64,000 bases of DNA. Origin: Pseudorasbora parva (Eukaryota > Chordata > Actinopteri > Cypriniformes > Gobionidae). A program made the translations under genes and the position numbers. Below are positions 46,130 to 59,100 of this stretch, one piece after another; within the stretch, counting starts at the first letter, position 1, and every line of letters begins with the position of its first letter. Location of the stretch: positions 7,188,428-7,252,427 of the forward strand of contig NC_090173.1 in assembly GCF_024679245.1 (NCBI RefSeq), read 5' to 3'. The notes under the pieces are model-generated. The model saw nothing but the letters and a program-made list of their open reading frames with translations, searched no databases and was not told the origin of the DNA.

Positions 46130-49100
46130 GCTTATTTTTCCCAATCTGTGTTACTTTTGTAATTAATTCTGAATTCCCTCTTTTTTCCGAGATCTCTCTG
46201 ATCCCTCCATTGACACTTTCAAGTGCCAGAAAGACATTGAACCACTACAGTCACATGGACGGTTTTAACAATCTTAATTTTATGAAGTAATGAGAATACT
46301 TTTTGTGCGCTACGAAATAACGACTTTATTCAACAATTACTTCTAGCCTGTGTCAGCCTCTTACGCTTTTGATGTAACGAAAAAAGAGCAGCGCTTTTGG
46401 GGTGAACTAACCCTTTAAGACCACTGGATTTAAGACCTTGGCTGATTTATTAGGCGCACAGCGCATCAATTATATTTGAACTATTCATCTAAAAACTATG
46501 TGACATTCTGCGTTATACAGTAAATTAAATTTAAGACTGGATTCCTCAATTCCCTTTAGGTGCACATCATAGGGCCCTACAGTATATGTAGTATTTTACC
46601 ATTGTGTAGCGTTTGCTCCGGCGGCGAGGGCGTCAGACTGTTTCCGTCCATCATCCACTTAAATCGAGACTGAGACCCATCCTTCAAACCAGCAGGAGAA
46701 CTCATCAGAGAGTCCAGATCGGCTCCGCCCGCAAAACCTGAGTCGGACACAGAGATGAAAACGTAATACATTTCTTAATAATAATTTAAAAAAAGTAATC
46801 TTATTTAAAGTGTTTAATAGTTGCTGGGCGGTATATCGGTTCATACCGAAAATCTGCATTTATTTTTGTTATGATATGATTTTATGATGATGATACGTCT
46901 GATCACGACAGATTATTCTGCTACACCGAAGACGATGATGTAAGTTAATAAACAGACTCAAAATTCAAAGATTGGGCAAAAAAGTAACTGCTATCTTCTT
47001 TCTGTGTGAAACTGATGTGTGTTGTTTGTTCAGAGACTAGTGCTCCTAAATGTACTGAAGATATCCGTAGACCCTTTTAAATGTTATTCCACGTTTATCC
47101 CTCGTTTTAGCCTCGTTTGTTGTTCTATAGGGTTAGATTTTGAAAATGCGGTCAACTCAACTTTTTTTTGCTCTCCATGGTCATATTTTAATATTCATGC
47201 TTCTGTAACGAGTGTGCCGCTGTTTTATTGGTTGTCGTCTCACAACAGCATCATTTAGTCGGGCTTTGCAAACCTGTATTAACCACTTCAGCTCTGCAGC
47301 ACATTTTGCATTTTTTTGAGAATTAGGACTATCTGAATTTAAAAGAGCGCCCTACCCACATACATTGGAGTAAATTGATAAAAATTGTCTCATTTTACAG
47401 AAAAAAATTAATTTTAACACAGTGGTGGAATATTTCATATATTATATTGAATTTATTCACAATCTTATGATAAACATAGATAAAAAAAATATATATATTT
47501 TGATTTATTTTTTAATTAATTTGTTATTTAAAAATCTATTTTTTTTTTTTATCATTTTGGGATCCAAGCTTTTTGGAAGTTTCTGTTGATTCTATAAATT
47601 GGCACTAAAAAGGGGAAAACTAATTTTCTTGATATCTCCTTGCAAATAAAAGTTTTATCTGTTCTGTAATTAAAGATTTATCTGACCAAAGTGTCTAACA
47701 ACTCCTACTCATCTGCATTGACATAAACTGGCCACTAGGAAATCGAAAAGAAGGCTCCGCCTCTTCAAGTGTGTAAAGGGAGATCTCGGGCTCTGATTGG
47801 TCTAGAATCATGATCCACATGTCTATAAAGAGCTGAGATCCTCAGCTTTTCTGTAGCATGATGAAATATGTGATGACATCATCAAAAACCATGGCTAACA
47901 TCGACAATCAAAACTAGCAATAATAAGAGTATTTGTCTGCATCACATGTTTTGATCTGGACATCGGTGACATATTACAGTGTCATTTGCCCATGCTTGCT
48001 CACAGACATGAAAAAATAGTCTCATTTTGAAGCAAACAACCTAAGGAACAAGCTGATATAGTTTGAGGCTAGTAGCTTTACAACGAGTTTGTGATCTGAA
48101 CAGGAATATGACTCGTGTTTGCTCGTTCAAAGGAGTCATTTCCATCTTTGTGATTCTTTTGATAATAAATTTACTGTAAATTATTGGATCGGTGAAATTA
48201 ACTGCTCAGCGATATTCCTGAGGCCGATAGCTTTCATTTGATATATGACTTGTCTACTTTAGGTGTGTTTGTGTAATAAAAATATGAAATTTTATATTAT
48301 TTGCATGATTTTCTCAAGGGGTGATCATTGCGGGGGGGGTCGATTTCAGACCGTATTATTTTCTTCTATGTAATATAAATGCAGAAGTTATTGGGTTATT
48401 AAGAAAGCTGAGGTTCTAATCTTTCAAATGATACCATATATGTCTAGTTTTGTGGTGCGCGAGTTATAGATTTTTTAAAAAGATTATGATGCAATTTTGT
48501 GCAGAGCTGAAGTGGTTAACTCTAATGTGGAATTGTTCTATAATATTCACTCAGCATGACGTCCAATAGGGCATTCTAGTCAATCTACTGCAGTATTTCC
48601 TCTCAATCAGTAGAAAATGTGGTTAACACCTGGTCATCCATAGGGGGAACCTCTATAGTCCTCACCTGTGAACGCAGCTGGAGCTTTGTTGTGCAGCTCA
48701 GATCCCATGGCCGAATGCACTGACACATCAGGATGCTTGTGAGCGTTGATGCTCAGGTGATGGAGGTGCGCATCTGGGTGTTTGGGGACGTGTCCAACCA
48801 TGGGCGACGGCGAGAGTTTGGGCCCGCCGACCCCCTGTTGCTGCTGTAGGATAGCCATGATCCGCGCCAGCTATGGAGAAAACACACGTTAGTGGAAAAG
48901 ACTTAATGTGATCAGTTCTGGGAGACTTGTCATACATCAAAAGTGATACAGCAGGCTTTATAGCAGAGGTGGACAAAGTACACAACATTACTTGAGTAAA
49001 AGTAAAAGTACTACTGGTCAAATATTACTCTGTTACAAGTGAAAGTTGTAAGATTTTTACTTAAGTAAAAGTACAGAAGTATTTGTTTTTAAAAGTACTT

Positions 49101-49499
49101 AACTATTAAAAGTAGATTTCCGTTTTTGTCAACGCATTATTTTATCATTTTTGTAATGCACATTATGCCATCATGGTTTAAGCCAGTCAGTGATGCTCCA
49201 TCTGACATGCTAGCATACGACTAACTTAACTCATTTAAATACTTGTAGAAAAGTTACAACACCCTTAATAAAGCTGCTGTCACTTTAAGGCTGAATGCAC
49301 GGATCCAATACACTGATACACATCTGATATTCTCACACTGTTCACCTTCACTTAAGACAGAATCAACTTTGTTTACTCTGATCTTAACTGTTATGCCACA
49401 CTAAATGCAGCAAAATGCAACAAAACTTGTTCAATACTTACGGTCGAATGCAACGCACCATGTTTGTGTGAGTGAGAGAGTGAGAGAGAATGAGTATGA

Positions 49500-49573
<74 letters not shown>

Positions 49574-52500
49574 CGCGCGATAGGCGGAGGGAGATCTAAA
49601 TGCAGCTGAACGTGTGCATCTTTAAAATAGCGTAAAAAAATGAATGAAGAAGCAATATGCGGTGGCCCGGTGTTGACTCTGTGGCGTACCGCCTCAAATT
49701 AGTCTATGTGTGGGAAACACTGAGATAAGCAAAAATGACGAACTGTTTCTTTGCATTTATTTTACATTTATTTAAAAAAAATAATTCACCTCATGAATAT
49801 GTGCATATGTGTGCTTCCATTAACCGTATAAAGTGAATAAAAATGGATATCAGACTAATAAAGTTCATAATAACTTTGCACAGTTATTATCTTCATTAAA
49901 GCCGCATAATGTTAACTTTCAAGAATATCAGGGTTTGTAGCGTTGTCCTTGCATATAAGGCTGTGCAACATGAGTTTTATACCTTCGAGTTTCAAGTCAG
50001 TGTTCAATAAACAATAGTTTAGAAATTTTGAGCATCCACTTATTATTAGTGTGACATTTTATCATACACAAAATATTCAAAATACTGGCCAAAAATAGCA
50101 CATATCGGCCATCGGCTGACCCTGACCTCTAAATATCGACATCGGCTATAGAAAAACCCATATCGGTCGATCTCTAACTGAAACTACTTTTGACTTCGAG
50201 GATCTAGATAGAAATGTAGTGGAGTAAAAAGTACAATATTTGTCTTTCAAATGTAGAGCAGTTAAAGTAACAAGTTTCCAGAAAAAAATAATACTCAAGT
50301 AAAGTATGATACTCAAAAAGTGTACCTAGGTACAGTACTCAAGTAAATGTGCTTAGATACTCTCCATGCCTGCTTTATAGGGTCATGTCAAGGAAGGGTG
50401 CAGTTCTCTGGATAATTCAGCAGGGGGCGCTGCACTAATATTTGGGTGAGGGGTTTACGCTGTACCTGCTGTGGGTCGTGCTGTTGTCTTACAGGAGGAG
50501 GAAACTTCCTCTGATTCAGAAACTGTTGCTGCTGCTGTTGTTGTTGTTGTTGTAGTATGAGCTGACAGGCCTGGGACAAGGAACGCAAATAAATCAATAA
50601 AATAACGCTTCATAAAGGGCAATTTTGCAGGAGCAAATGTGATACCATACCAATTGGAACTGCTGCATGTGCGGATGAATGCCACTGAGCATGGCGATTT
50701 GCTGAGGGGAGAGCTGTGGAGGGAACATACCCCCACTAGGGGGCGCCATTGGCTTCAGCATCGGCCCAGGAACCTGCAGAAACACGGAGTAACCTTGAGC
50801 TAATGAACGTCCATTTAATCACAGCGCTAAAGACATGAACACAAACTGACCTGAGGTGGCAGGAACTGGGGAGGCACTTGTGCTCGTATCCCAGGGGAAG
50901 GGTTTAAGGGGTGCACACCGGCCTGATGCATCCCTCTCAATGGAGGAATCCCACCGCTGCCAAACATATTATGACCCCCGACCTTCAAAACAGTGAAGAA
51001 GGGATAAAGCTTAGGGCTTAAGATGGTTATTTCCAATTAAGTGAAAATCGACCTACATTGTACCCTTGAGAAAGGTATTTAGGCTGCATCCCAAATAGCA
51101 TATTTCCATACTATATAGTAGGCAAGTACATCCAGATTACATTCATGCTATATAGAAAACTCTTAGTGGTTGCGAAGTTATTACATTTTCAAAATAAGTA
51201 TCTACTCAAAATATGCGATTTCAGATGCAGCCTTAGTCCACATAAAAAAACGAAGGTTCAATGGACCATAAACGTTAAGTGAGCTTATCAAAGGAAGAGC
51301 AAGCTGTGACATTTTGATTAAAGATTCCTGGATAAATATTTCACATGTATATGAAATGCAATAAGAAAATAATGGGGTAAAATTTGTTTTCAAAACCTCA
51401 GGTTGCTCCAGGGTCACTTGGGACTGGAGAATGTCTACTTGCTCTTCCCTCTCGAGATGCCTTCTGCATTTATATGCCACACAATCTCTGTTATTAGATA
51501 CAAGTTTCCTTCTCCTTCAGAGAAGACGGCACTGGAAGAGTCTCAGTACCTTGTCCAGGTAAGGTCCGGTCTCCCCACATGGCATCTCTTTGGAAGTCTG
51601 TGAGCGGAAAGCTCCCCCCATCCTGCCGCCTCTCCGCATCTCACCGTCATTCATTCCTCTCCGGTCATGTCTATCGTGACCCATACTGGTGTCTTCATCC
51701 TGTCATGAACAATCAGCATATTTCTAAAGCTCTGCAGCATCACACAAGAGCAAACGGCACGAAGGAAACAATTATCTTACCGTAACGCCCATGTTTGAGA
51801 ACTGCCGAGTCACAGGAGGCGCCCACGAGTCCCCACTGTTACCTTTAAGGGGGCTCTGCAATAAACAAACCAGAAATGAGAGGGATGGAAATGTTAAGGT
51901 TCTTCTTAGGAATCCAATGTTTTCCTTGCTGTCAAAATGAACATGTTAACGCAAATTCATTTTAACGGCACTCATTATATTAACGCGCAATTAATTCTGC
52001 GCACATTTTCAGTTTGATCCGTGGCGTAGCCCGTAGTTGGAGACATTGAGATCAGCCATAGACATAAAGGATGCAACAGCAAACATTAATAGGGAAAGAA
52101 AAGGGTTAACTACTATTCTGAAACAAGTGGAATTATAGCCTACATAAGCTCCCATATTTTCTGTTTAACTTTTATTCTGTTTAAGTCGAAAGAAAAGTGC
52201 GTTTTTACACTGAGCACATTCTCTACAGTCCGAGCGTGATGTACTGAAGCTCACTCTCATGTCCGAGGTAAATCATTAACACAATCACCACTTACAGTAC
52301 ATTCAAGTAAATCACGGCACACACACACACAAAATACCGGCAGTTCAATAGATAGCGCAGAGCTCTTAAAGGGGCCACACTATATTCCTACTCGTTACAG
52401 CCTCCACCAGGTATAGTGTGGTACCAGGTCAAGTTTTTTGAAAAACATCTGTGACCTTTGATACATGTCTAGTCTTACCCATGTTGATTAGATTATTAAA

Positions 52501-55500
52501 AACTTGAAAAATTAATTTAAGATACATTTACAACTGATACAACTGATGAGTTAACTCAATCATGCGATTGATCACAATTTAATTTCTGAATCGATTGACA
52601 GCCCTACTTTAAAGAATTGGTGAGGTCAATATTTTTGGCTATGAAGAACTTAAACGTACCTTAGTGTTGTGTCTCCTGGACCCCTGGCCTTGCCCCCAGC
52701 CCCCAGAATTGTATGTGTTTTGGGATCCCCGACTTCCCCAAACCCCAACACCACTATCCTCTTCCTCCCAGCTGGAGTGACGAGATGCATTTGGGCTTTC
52801 GTCACCCCAACTCTCTTGCATAGACTTTGAACCTGAAGAGAACATACATGACATTTAAAAGTATCCCAAGGGAAAACCACAGACTTGGTGAACATGGTTG
52901 TACTGTTTAATGGGCATGTGTGCCTGGGATAGGCTCTTACCAGACTTGGCAGAATGGGAATGGGAATGGGAGTTTCCCCATCCTCCACCTTTCGGTGGTT
53001 CACTCGATTCTCCCCAGCTACTTGGTGCATCAAACGATTTTCCCCAAGAAGTTGCGCCACTGTCCACAGACGGATCAGACGGACCACTGTTGCGTGCCCA
53101 TGTTGTAGGAACTAGAAAGTGGACATGTGTTAAATAAAAGGGAAGTTTCTAAAGCAAAACAGTTTAATGGATTCAATATGAGCCAATGCCTTCATACCAG
53201 AGTTCTTAGATGCACTTCCTGGCGGTCTTCCGGACGACTGCTTTTGGCCCGGTGCGTCATTCCACAGATTGACGCTCTTGCAGTTTAAGCGTGACGGATC
53301 GCCCCACGCAGACGTGCCATCGTCGATCTCCATCTTTCGGCTGATGGACTGAGGTGAGGGTTCATCCCAGCCACTCGGCTCTACAGCTGAAGCAATCTGA
53401 GGGATGGGCCCACAAGTCCACCCGGACTCTTTGTTCTGGTCTTCCGGCTCTCCTGGATGACCCCTATCCTGCAAGGCCTTTGGATACCCCGGCATTTGCT
53501 GCTGGGTCTGCGATTGCTGCTGCTGCGGTGGTTGATTTTGGGTTTTAAGTGCTGTTTGTTTGTTTGGTATCTGTGAGGGAAGAAGCTTTTCGCCCCATCC
53601 CTGGTGCTGTTTGACACTGCCACCTCCATTGCCTCCATTACCTCCCCAGCCACAACTCCGCTGTCCCAAATCTTCCGAGCTTCCCTCATCCTGATTCTTG
53701 GTATCACTGCCTCTTTCTTCCTTCCAGCCTCCACCTTCAGACAATGATGTCCACTCACTTCCACCACTCTGCTTCCATCCCATTCCTTCCCTCCTGCCTG
53801 TACCTTCAACCTCCTGGTCTTCTCCCCAACCACTCCCTTTGCGACCGACCCCAACACTCATTTCTCCGTGCCCAGTCCACCCTTGAGCTCTCCCCACTTG
53901 TCTAACCTCCTGCTTCTGCATTTTGGAGCTGTTAAGATCACCTGCATTCCTCCAGCCCTCCTTACTTCGGTCTGAGTGCACTTCTGCATCCCAACCAACA
54001 TTCCCACGGTCGCCCTCGATATCCCAGGAGGCGTTTTGCTTGATCTGGGTCTTGCCCCATCCCGTGTTGCACAGCACTTTCGGATCCAGGTTAGTGTGAT
54101 TGATCATGCTCTGTAAGGCTTCTTCTGCCTGACATTTGGCGGGACCTTGGACCAGATTGTGGGCTTGCTCACTGCCTTCTCTACCCTCTGAGCCATTCCA
54201 GTCATCTCCTGCTTTCTGATTGTCGTCTCTTGATGCCACACTGTTTGCAAGCTTTGAAGAGTCCTGTAAACTGTCTGGTCTTACCTCAGAGATCTCGCTC
54301 GCGTCCTCTTTTGATGCTTCAACTGTTGAGTTCGAGGTCCATCCTGTAGCTGCCTGTTTGTTTGAACCTACTGCGTCTCCATCCCACCTTCCCTGAGAGA
54401 TGCCAGTGCAATCACCTAAACTTCCACCAACTGCATCACTGCTCTTCCCAACAGGGTCTTGTCCTGTATCCCACAAATCCGCACGGGACACTCTAACATC
54501 TCCCCCATCATTTGGTCCAGCTTGTAGCTCTGCCCAGTCCCCCATAATGGGCTCTTTGCTCTTGCTGAGAGTCTGGTAGAGCGCTGGACTCAAAGGTGCA
54601 GGAGGAGACTCCTTAGAGGCAGTGTGAGTTAAGAGATCTCGACCTGCTCTCTCAGGGTCATCAGGGCTGTAGTTTGTAGGATTTAGACCTCGAGTGCCCT
54701 CTTGGTCTCCAGAAGGTAGCGACACCTTGGAATTGAAGTGTTGAGAGACTCCTTTAATGGATTCTTTAGTCTCGGACTGTGAGGACGCACCTCCTACGGC
54801 ACTGGCTTCTGCATATTCAGAGAGTTGAGAAGAACTGTTCGTTCCCGGGGCGGCGGACTCATCCATCCCTAACCTGGCTGACTGTAAAGTCTGATCACTA
54901 TTCCAATGGTCTTCCGGTCTTGTCCATTTCTCTACATCAGAATTGTCCTTGTCCATTCCCTGAGCGGAGGCTTGACCTTCTGAGCCCAGCCCCCATGTGT
55001 AATTTGCATAAGTGGGAGTGGCAGAGGCGTCAGACGATGAGTGCAGAGAAACTGAATCTACCGTATGATCTGAAAGAAGAAAATCAGCATACAAAAAACA
55101 CAATCATCAATATGTGAAACTCAACTTAAGTAAACATACACATTGTTCAAATGTTTGGGGGCACTGATTTGTTCAAAGAAATTGATACTTCGATTCAGTA
55201 AGGCCGCACGAAATTGATCAACAGTGACAGAAAATAAATGTTACAAAAATAAATGCTGTATATTGTACATTTATTGTAGTTTTCACACTTCATTAACGGA
55301 AGAAAGAAACAAACAAACCTACATCTTGGATGCCCTGGGGGTCAGCAGATAAACATTACAATCTCTTTAAAGAGGGCCTACTTTTAGCATACAGACCGCC
55401 TGGAGAGTGCGAGGAGAGTGCTTTGTCACTAATGCTTGTAAATGGTAAATGGACTGCATTTATATAGCGCTTTTAACAGACCCTATGGCCATCCAAAGCG

Positions 55501-56121
55501 CTTTACATTTTGCCTCACATTCACCCATTCATACACCGACGGCAATGTCAGCCATGTAAGTCACCATCCAGCTCGTCGGGAGCAGCTGGGGTTGGGTGTC
55601 TTGCTCATGGACACTTCGACACTTGGTCAGGTGGAATCGGGGATCGAACCACCAACCTTTCGGTTTGTAGACAACCTACATGAACCACTGAGCGTTGTTT
55701 TAAAGTTGTTTGTTACTTAGTTTTGTAAAACTAAGGTTAGTACTAGAGAAGGGCCATGATGCTTACTGATTTGTGCACTATAAAAATCCATCCATTTCAA
55801 CTTAAAAACTTACTTATACCTAATGTTCCCTCTAAGCGACCACACATAAAATGCGAAATGAGGGGAGAAACCACTTGATTACAGTGCTCTGTTCAACCAC
55901 TATAGAGTAAGTTTCGCTGTAATGTTAGCACCGCTGAATACGGTTTACAGGTTTCATGGAGAATGATGTTGCGTGTGAGCAGAAGTCTGAATGTTTGCGG
56001 TCTAAAAGGCTTAATATGAGAGGCGACGTGAAGTAAAACCTCATCATGTTTTAAAGAAGAGTGGCCTGATTAAGTAGTAGTGTGTAAACTCAAAACACAT
56101 CAGTAACACGTTAGTTTAAAC

Positions 56122-56159
<38 letters not shown>

Positions 56160-59100
56160 GTATGCTCTGCAAGTGTAAAGAAGGTTTTTGCTCAGGTCAC
56201 CAAAATGTCAGCCCAAGAGAGAAAAGTTTTGGTCAGCGAGAACACAAATTAGAGTGAACACTGGTTGTGATTGTATTTTCTACAGATACGGCAAGATGTG
56301 CAGTCAACCACTGAGGTTAGAGCGAAAGCACTGGGAACCCCTTCACAGCATAGAGACGAGTGTCTGAGACAAAGTCTGTCTTTACCAAGCATAAAAATAA
56401 TGGCAAGACGATCGAAAATTAAACAAAATCATTAACACTGCATATTTCTTGTAACCGTGAAGTTGATGGAATAAAAAAAAAACTGTCATTCTTGTCATGA
56501 TATTCAGCCTCCACAAAATCTGTTCCCAGTCCACAAAAAAAGAAAACCTGAAAAGATTTTGAATCCTGCCAATCACAACAAAAAAAATCCTTCATGCTAA
56601 AAGCTCAACTGCAGTTTGTGTCAAAATAAAATCTCTTTGCAAGACTTTATCTTAAGGTGACATTACTATATGCACTTACTATAGTAGAAATAACCTAAAC
56701 CAAACCCATACTCTATAGCAGTGGTTCTCAGACACGTCTTGGAGGACCACCAGCCCTGCACATTTTGTGTGTCTCCCTATATCTGACACACCCATTTCAG
56801 GTCTACTAATGAGCTCATGAGTTGAGTCAGGTGTGTTAGATGAGGGAGACATATGCTGCGTCCCAATTCGCCCACTTAAGCCCTATTCGCACGGGATTAG
56901 TATTATCTAGGGACCTCTGAGATTTAGAAATTACTCCCACATCTGTGTTTTGCGTGGCACATTCGCTCGGGATAAGAAAAGGCCTGTGATTTTACTCGAA
57001 TTTACTGACTTCTCCTAGATATGTCAAGACTCAAATGTTTTTTCGTTATAGATACAGCTGTAATGCTCAAGCAGCAACATTACACACTAACTAAAGTTTA
57101 AAAAGTGAAATCGCATGCAAACAACGCTTTAAGTAATATTATAAAGTACTTATTTGAGTAAGTACAGTCACCTTTATAGGTGGAAGTGTGCAGATTTACA
57201 AGCATGCGGCACCTATAAAAGTCTCTCAGCTCTGTTAAATACATTTCACATGTTAGAGGCCGTTCTGTGTCATCTATTACAATACTTTTTCCTAGTGAAT
57301 GCCTCGACCCACCTGAGGCGTCAGCTTGCTCCTGCAGGGGAAGTCGGGGCGTGGCGTCCCCTAAGTTCGCGCCCCCCAGCAGCATGCAGGACAGTGGCGG
57401 CTGGCCCCTCTTCAGTAGCACTTTGGGTTCCTGCTGGTTTCGGAAGCGGGGCGGCACCTCGCGGGGCATGGGGCGCTGGGACACCGCGGAGGGGGGCTGT
57501 CCGTCGGCCACAGCGGCCCACTTGGCATTGTTCCCTCCCTCAGGGGGGTCCGACGAACCCCCGACAGCAGCACAGGGGGGCGGTGTTTCGGGCCCGGGTC
57601 GCGCTGAAGCACAGGTAAGGGTGGACAGAGATGCGGCAGATGGAGGCGAGCCCAATTCTGACATGAGGAGAACAGTAAGGAAGAAAGTAAAGGATAGCGA
57701 AATTATATAAAATCCTCCCAAAAATTGGCAGAGCATGTCCCTGACGCAAGTCTCACAGCACAATTAGGCGATGCATTGAGATAAAGCGCAACAGCGACTG
57801 CTCACTCATATATATTTTTGGTAACACTTTATTTTAGGGTTCAGCTATTAACTAGTGTTATATTACTAGGATATTGGCTGTTTATTAGTGCTTATAAAGC
57901 ACATAATAATGCCTTATTCTACATCCCTTAATCCCTACCTAAACTTAAACGCTACAAAACCTACCTTACTAACTATTAAAGCAACACTTGGCAACTTTTG
58001 CTCTCGGGGTCCCACTACAGTTGGGAAAAAATAATGTCCTCAACTACTGTCGTAAGCTCTGTAATCCTACAGCAGGGGATGCCATCGCGCGTGCATCTGT
58101 TGACATGACAGCCCTGATAGCCCTGAACTAGTGATGCGCGGGTCGTCTCATAACCCGCGGACCCCGTATGTCTATTTAATGGTCGCGGGTGCGCGGCGGG
58201 TTGTAAAGATATATCCAGTGGTGCGTTGCGGGCCAAATAACTTCATAAAAGCGTCCCGCGGGTCGGTGCAGCACTAACAGTTCCCCTGAACACTGCAGGA
58301 GGAGTTCACATGCAGGTGTTCTTCTGGCGCCGCGTGTGAAACGTCTTCATCAGGTACAGTCAGTGGCTTATGTTTCAGCATCTCATATTTCATGGGTTTT
58401 ATTTTTTTCAAAATGACAAATAATCGCGATGCTCACGTTTACAAGCCAGCGTCATTATAGTAGTCTATTGGTTAGCGTTTTACAGAATCTATCCGGTTGT
58501 TAAGGCTGACGTCACGCGGCAGCGCTTCCGGGTCCAAACGCTCCATCTTATACCACAAGAAAAACTACAAACGGTGCTAATATACACACACAACGTGGTG
58601 TAATACTACAAAAAAAGCTATAATCATAACCTTTTTCTCCATGCCAAAATTCCAGATGGCCAGACAGTGATTCATCTTTTATAAATCGTTAAAATTATGT
58701 ATGTGACGCTGTGAGCACAGAGACTGTTGTGTTTACTGTAAGTATTTAAAATGTTAAACTTTTTTAAACGTTTGATGTTTAATATGAATAAATCGCGCTC
58801 ATAAACGGGCATCAATGGCATTCTCAAGTGAAACGAGTTGAGGCTTGGACCCGGAAACGGCGTTCCTTACGACTCAACAAGCGGATATGATCCTTCAGTT
58901 CAGTGTTTGAGTGGTTGGTAATCACCGTAACAAGCAGGACAGCATCGGTCGGGCACGCCTCCTTCAGCTCACGCCGACGAGCAAACGCTGGTCACATGTT
59001 GATCCTCGTCCTGCCTTTAATCCCATCACTTTTTCATTTCCTCTTATTGCTTTCCTCCAACAAAACCTTTTCTTTCTTATTTGTCTGTGCTGCTTCGGAC

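Noticed and set aside
53130..55103. 657-aa reading frame taken as a separate gene starting MCFLYADF
   Set aside because: The first dozen residues come from intron sequence; a good acceptor at 55070 and phase match to the upstream exon show that it is an internal tnrc6b exon.
57154..57710. Two plus-strand open frames of about 150 aa
   Set aside because: They are shadows of the GC-rich tnrc6b exon 57313-57603, whose minus-strand product matches TNRC6B.
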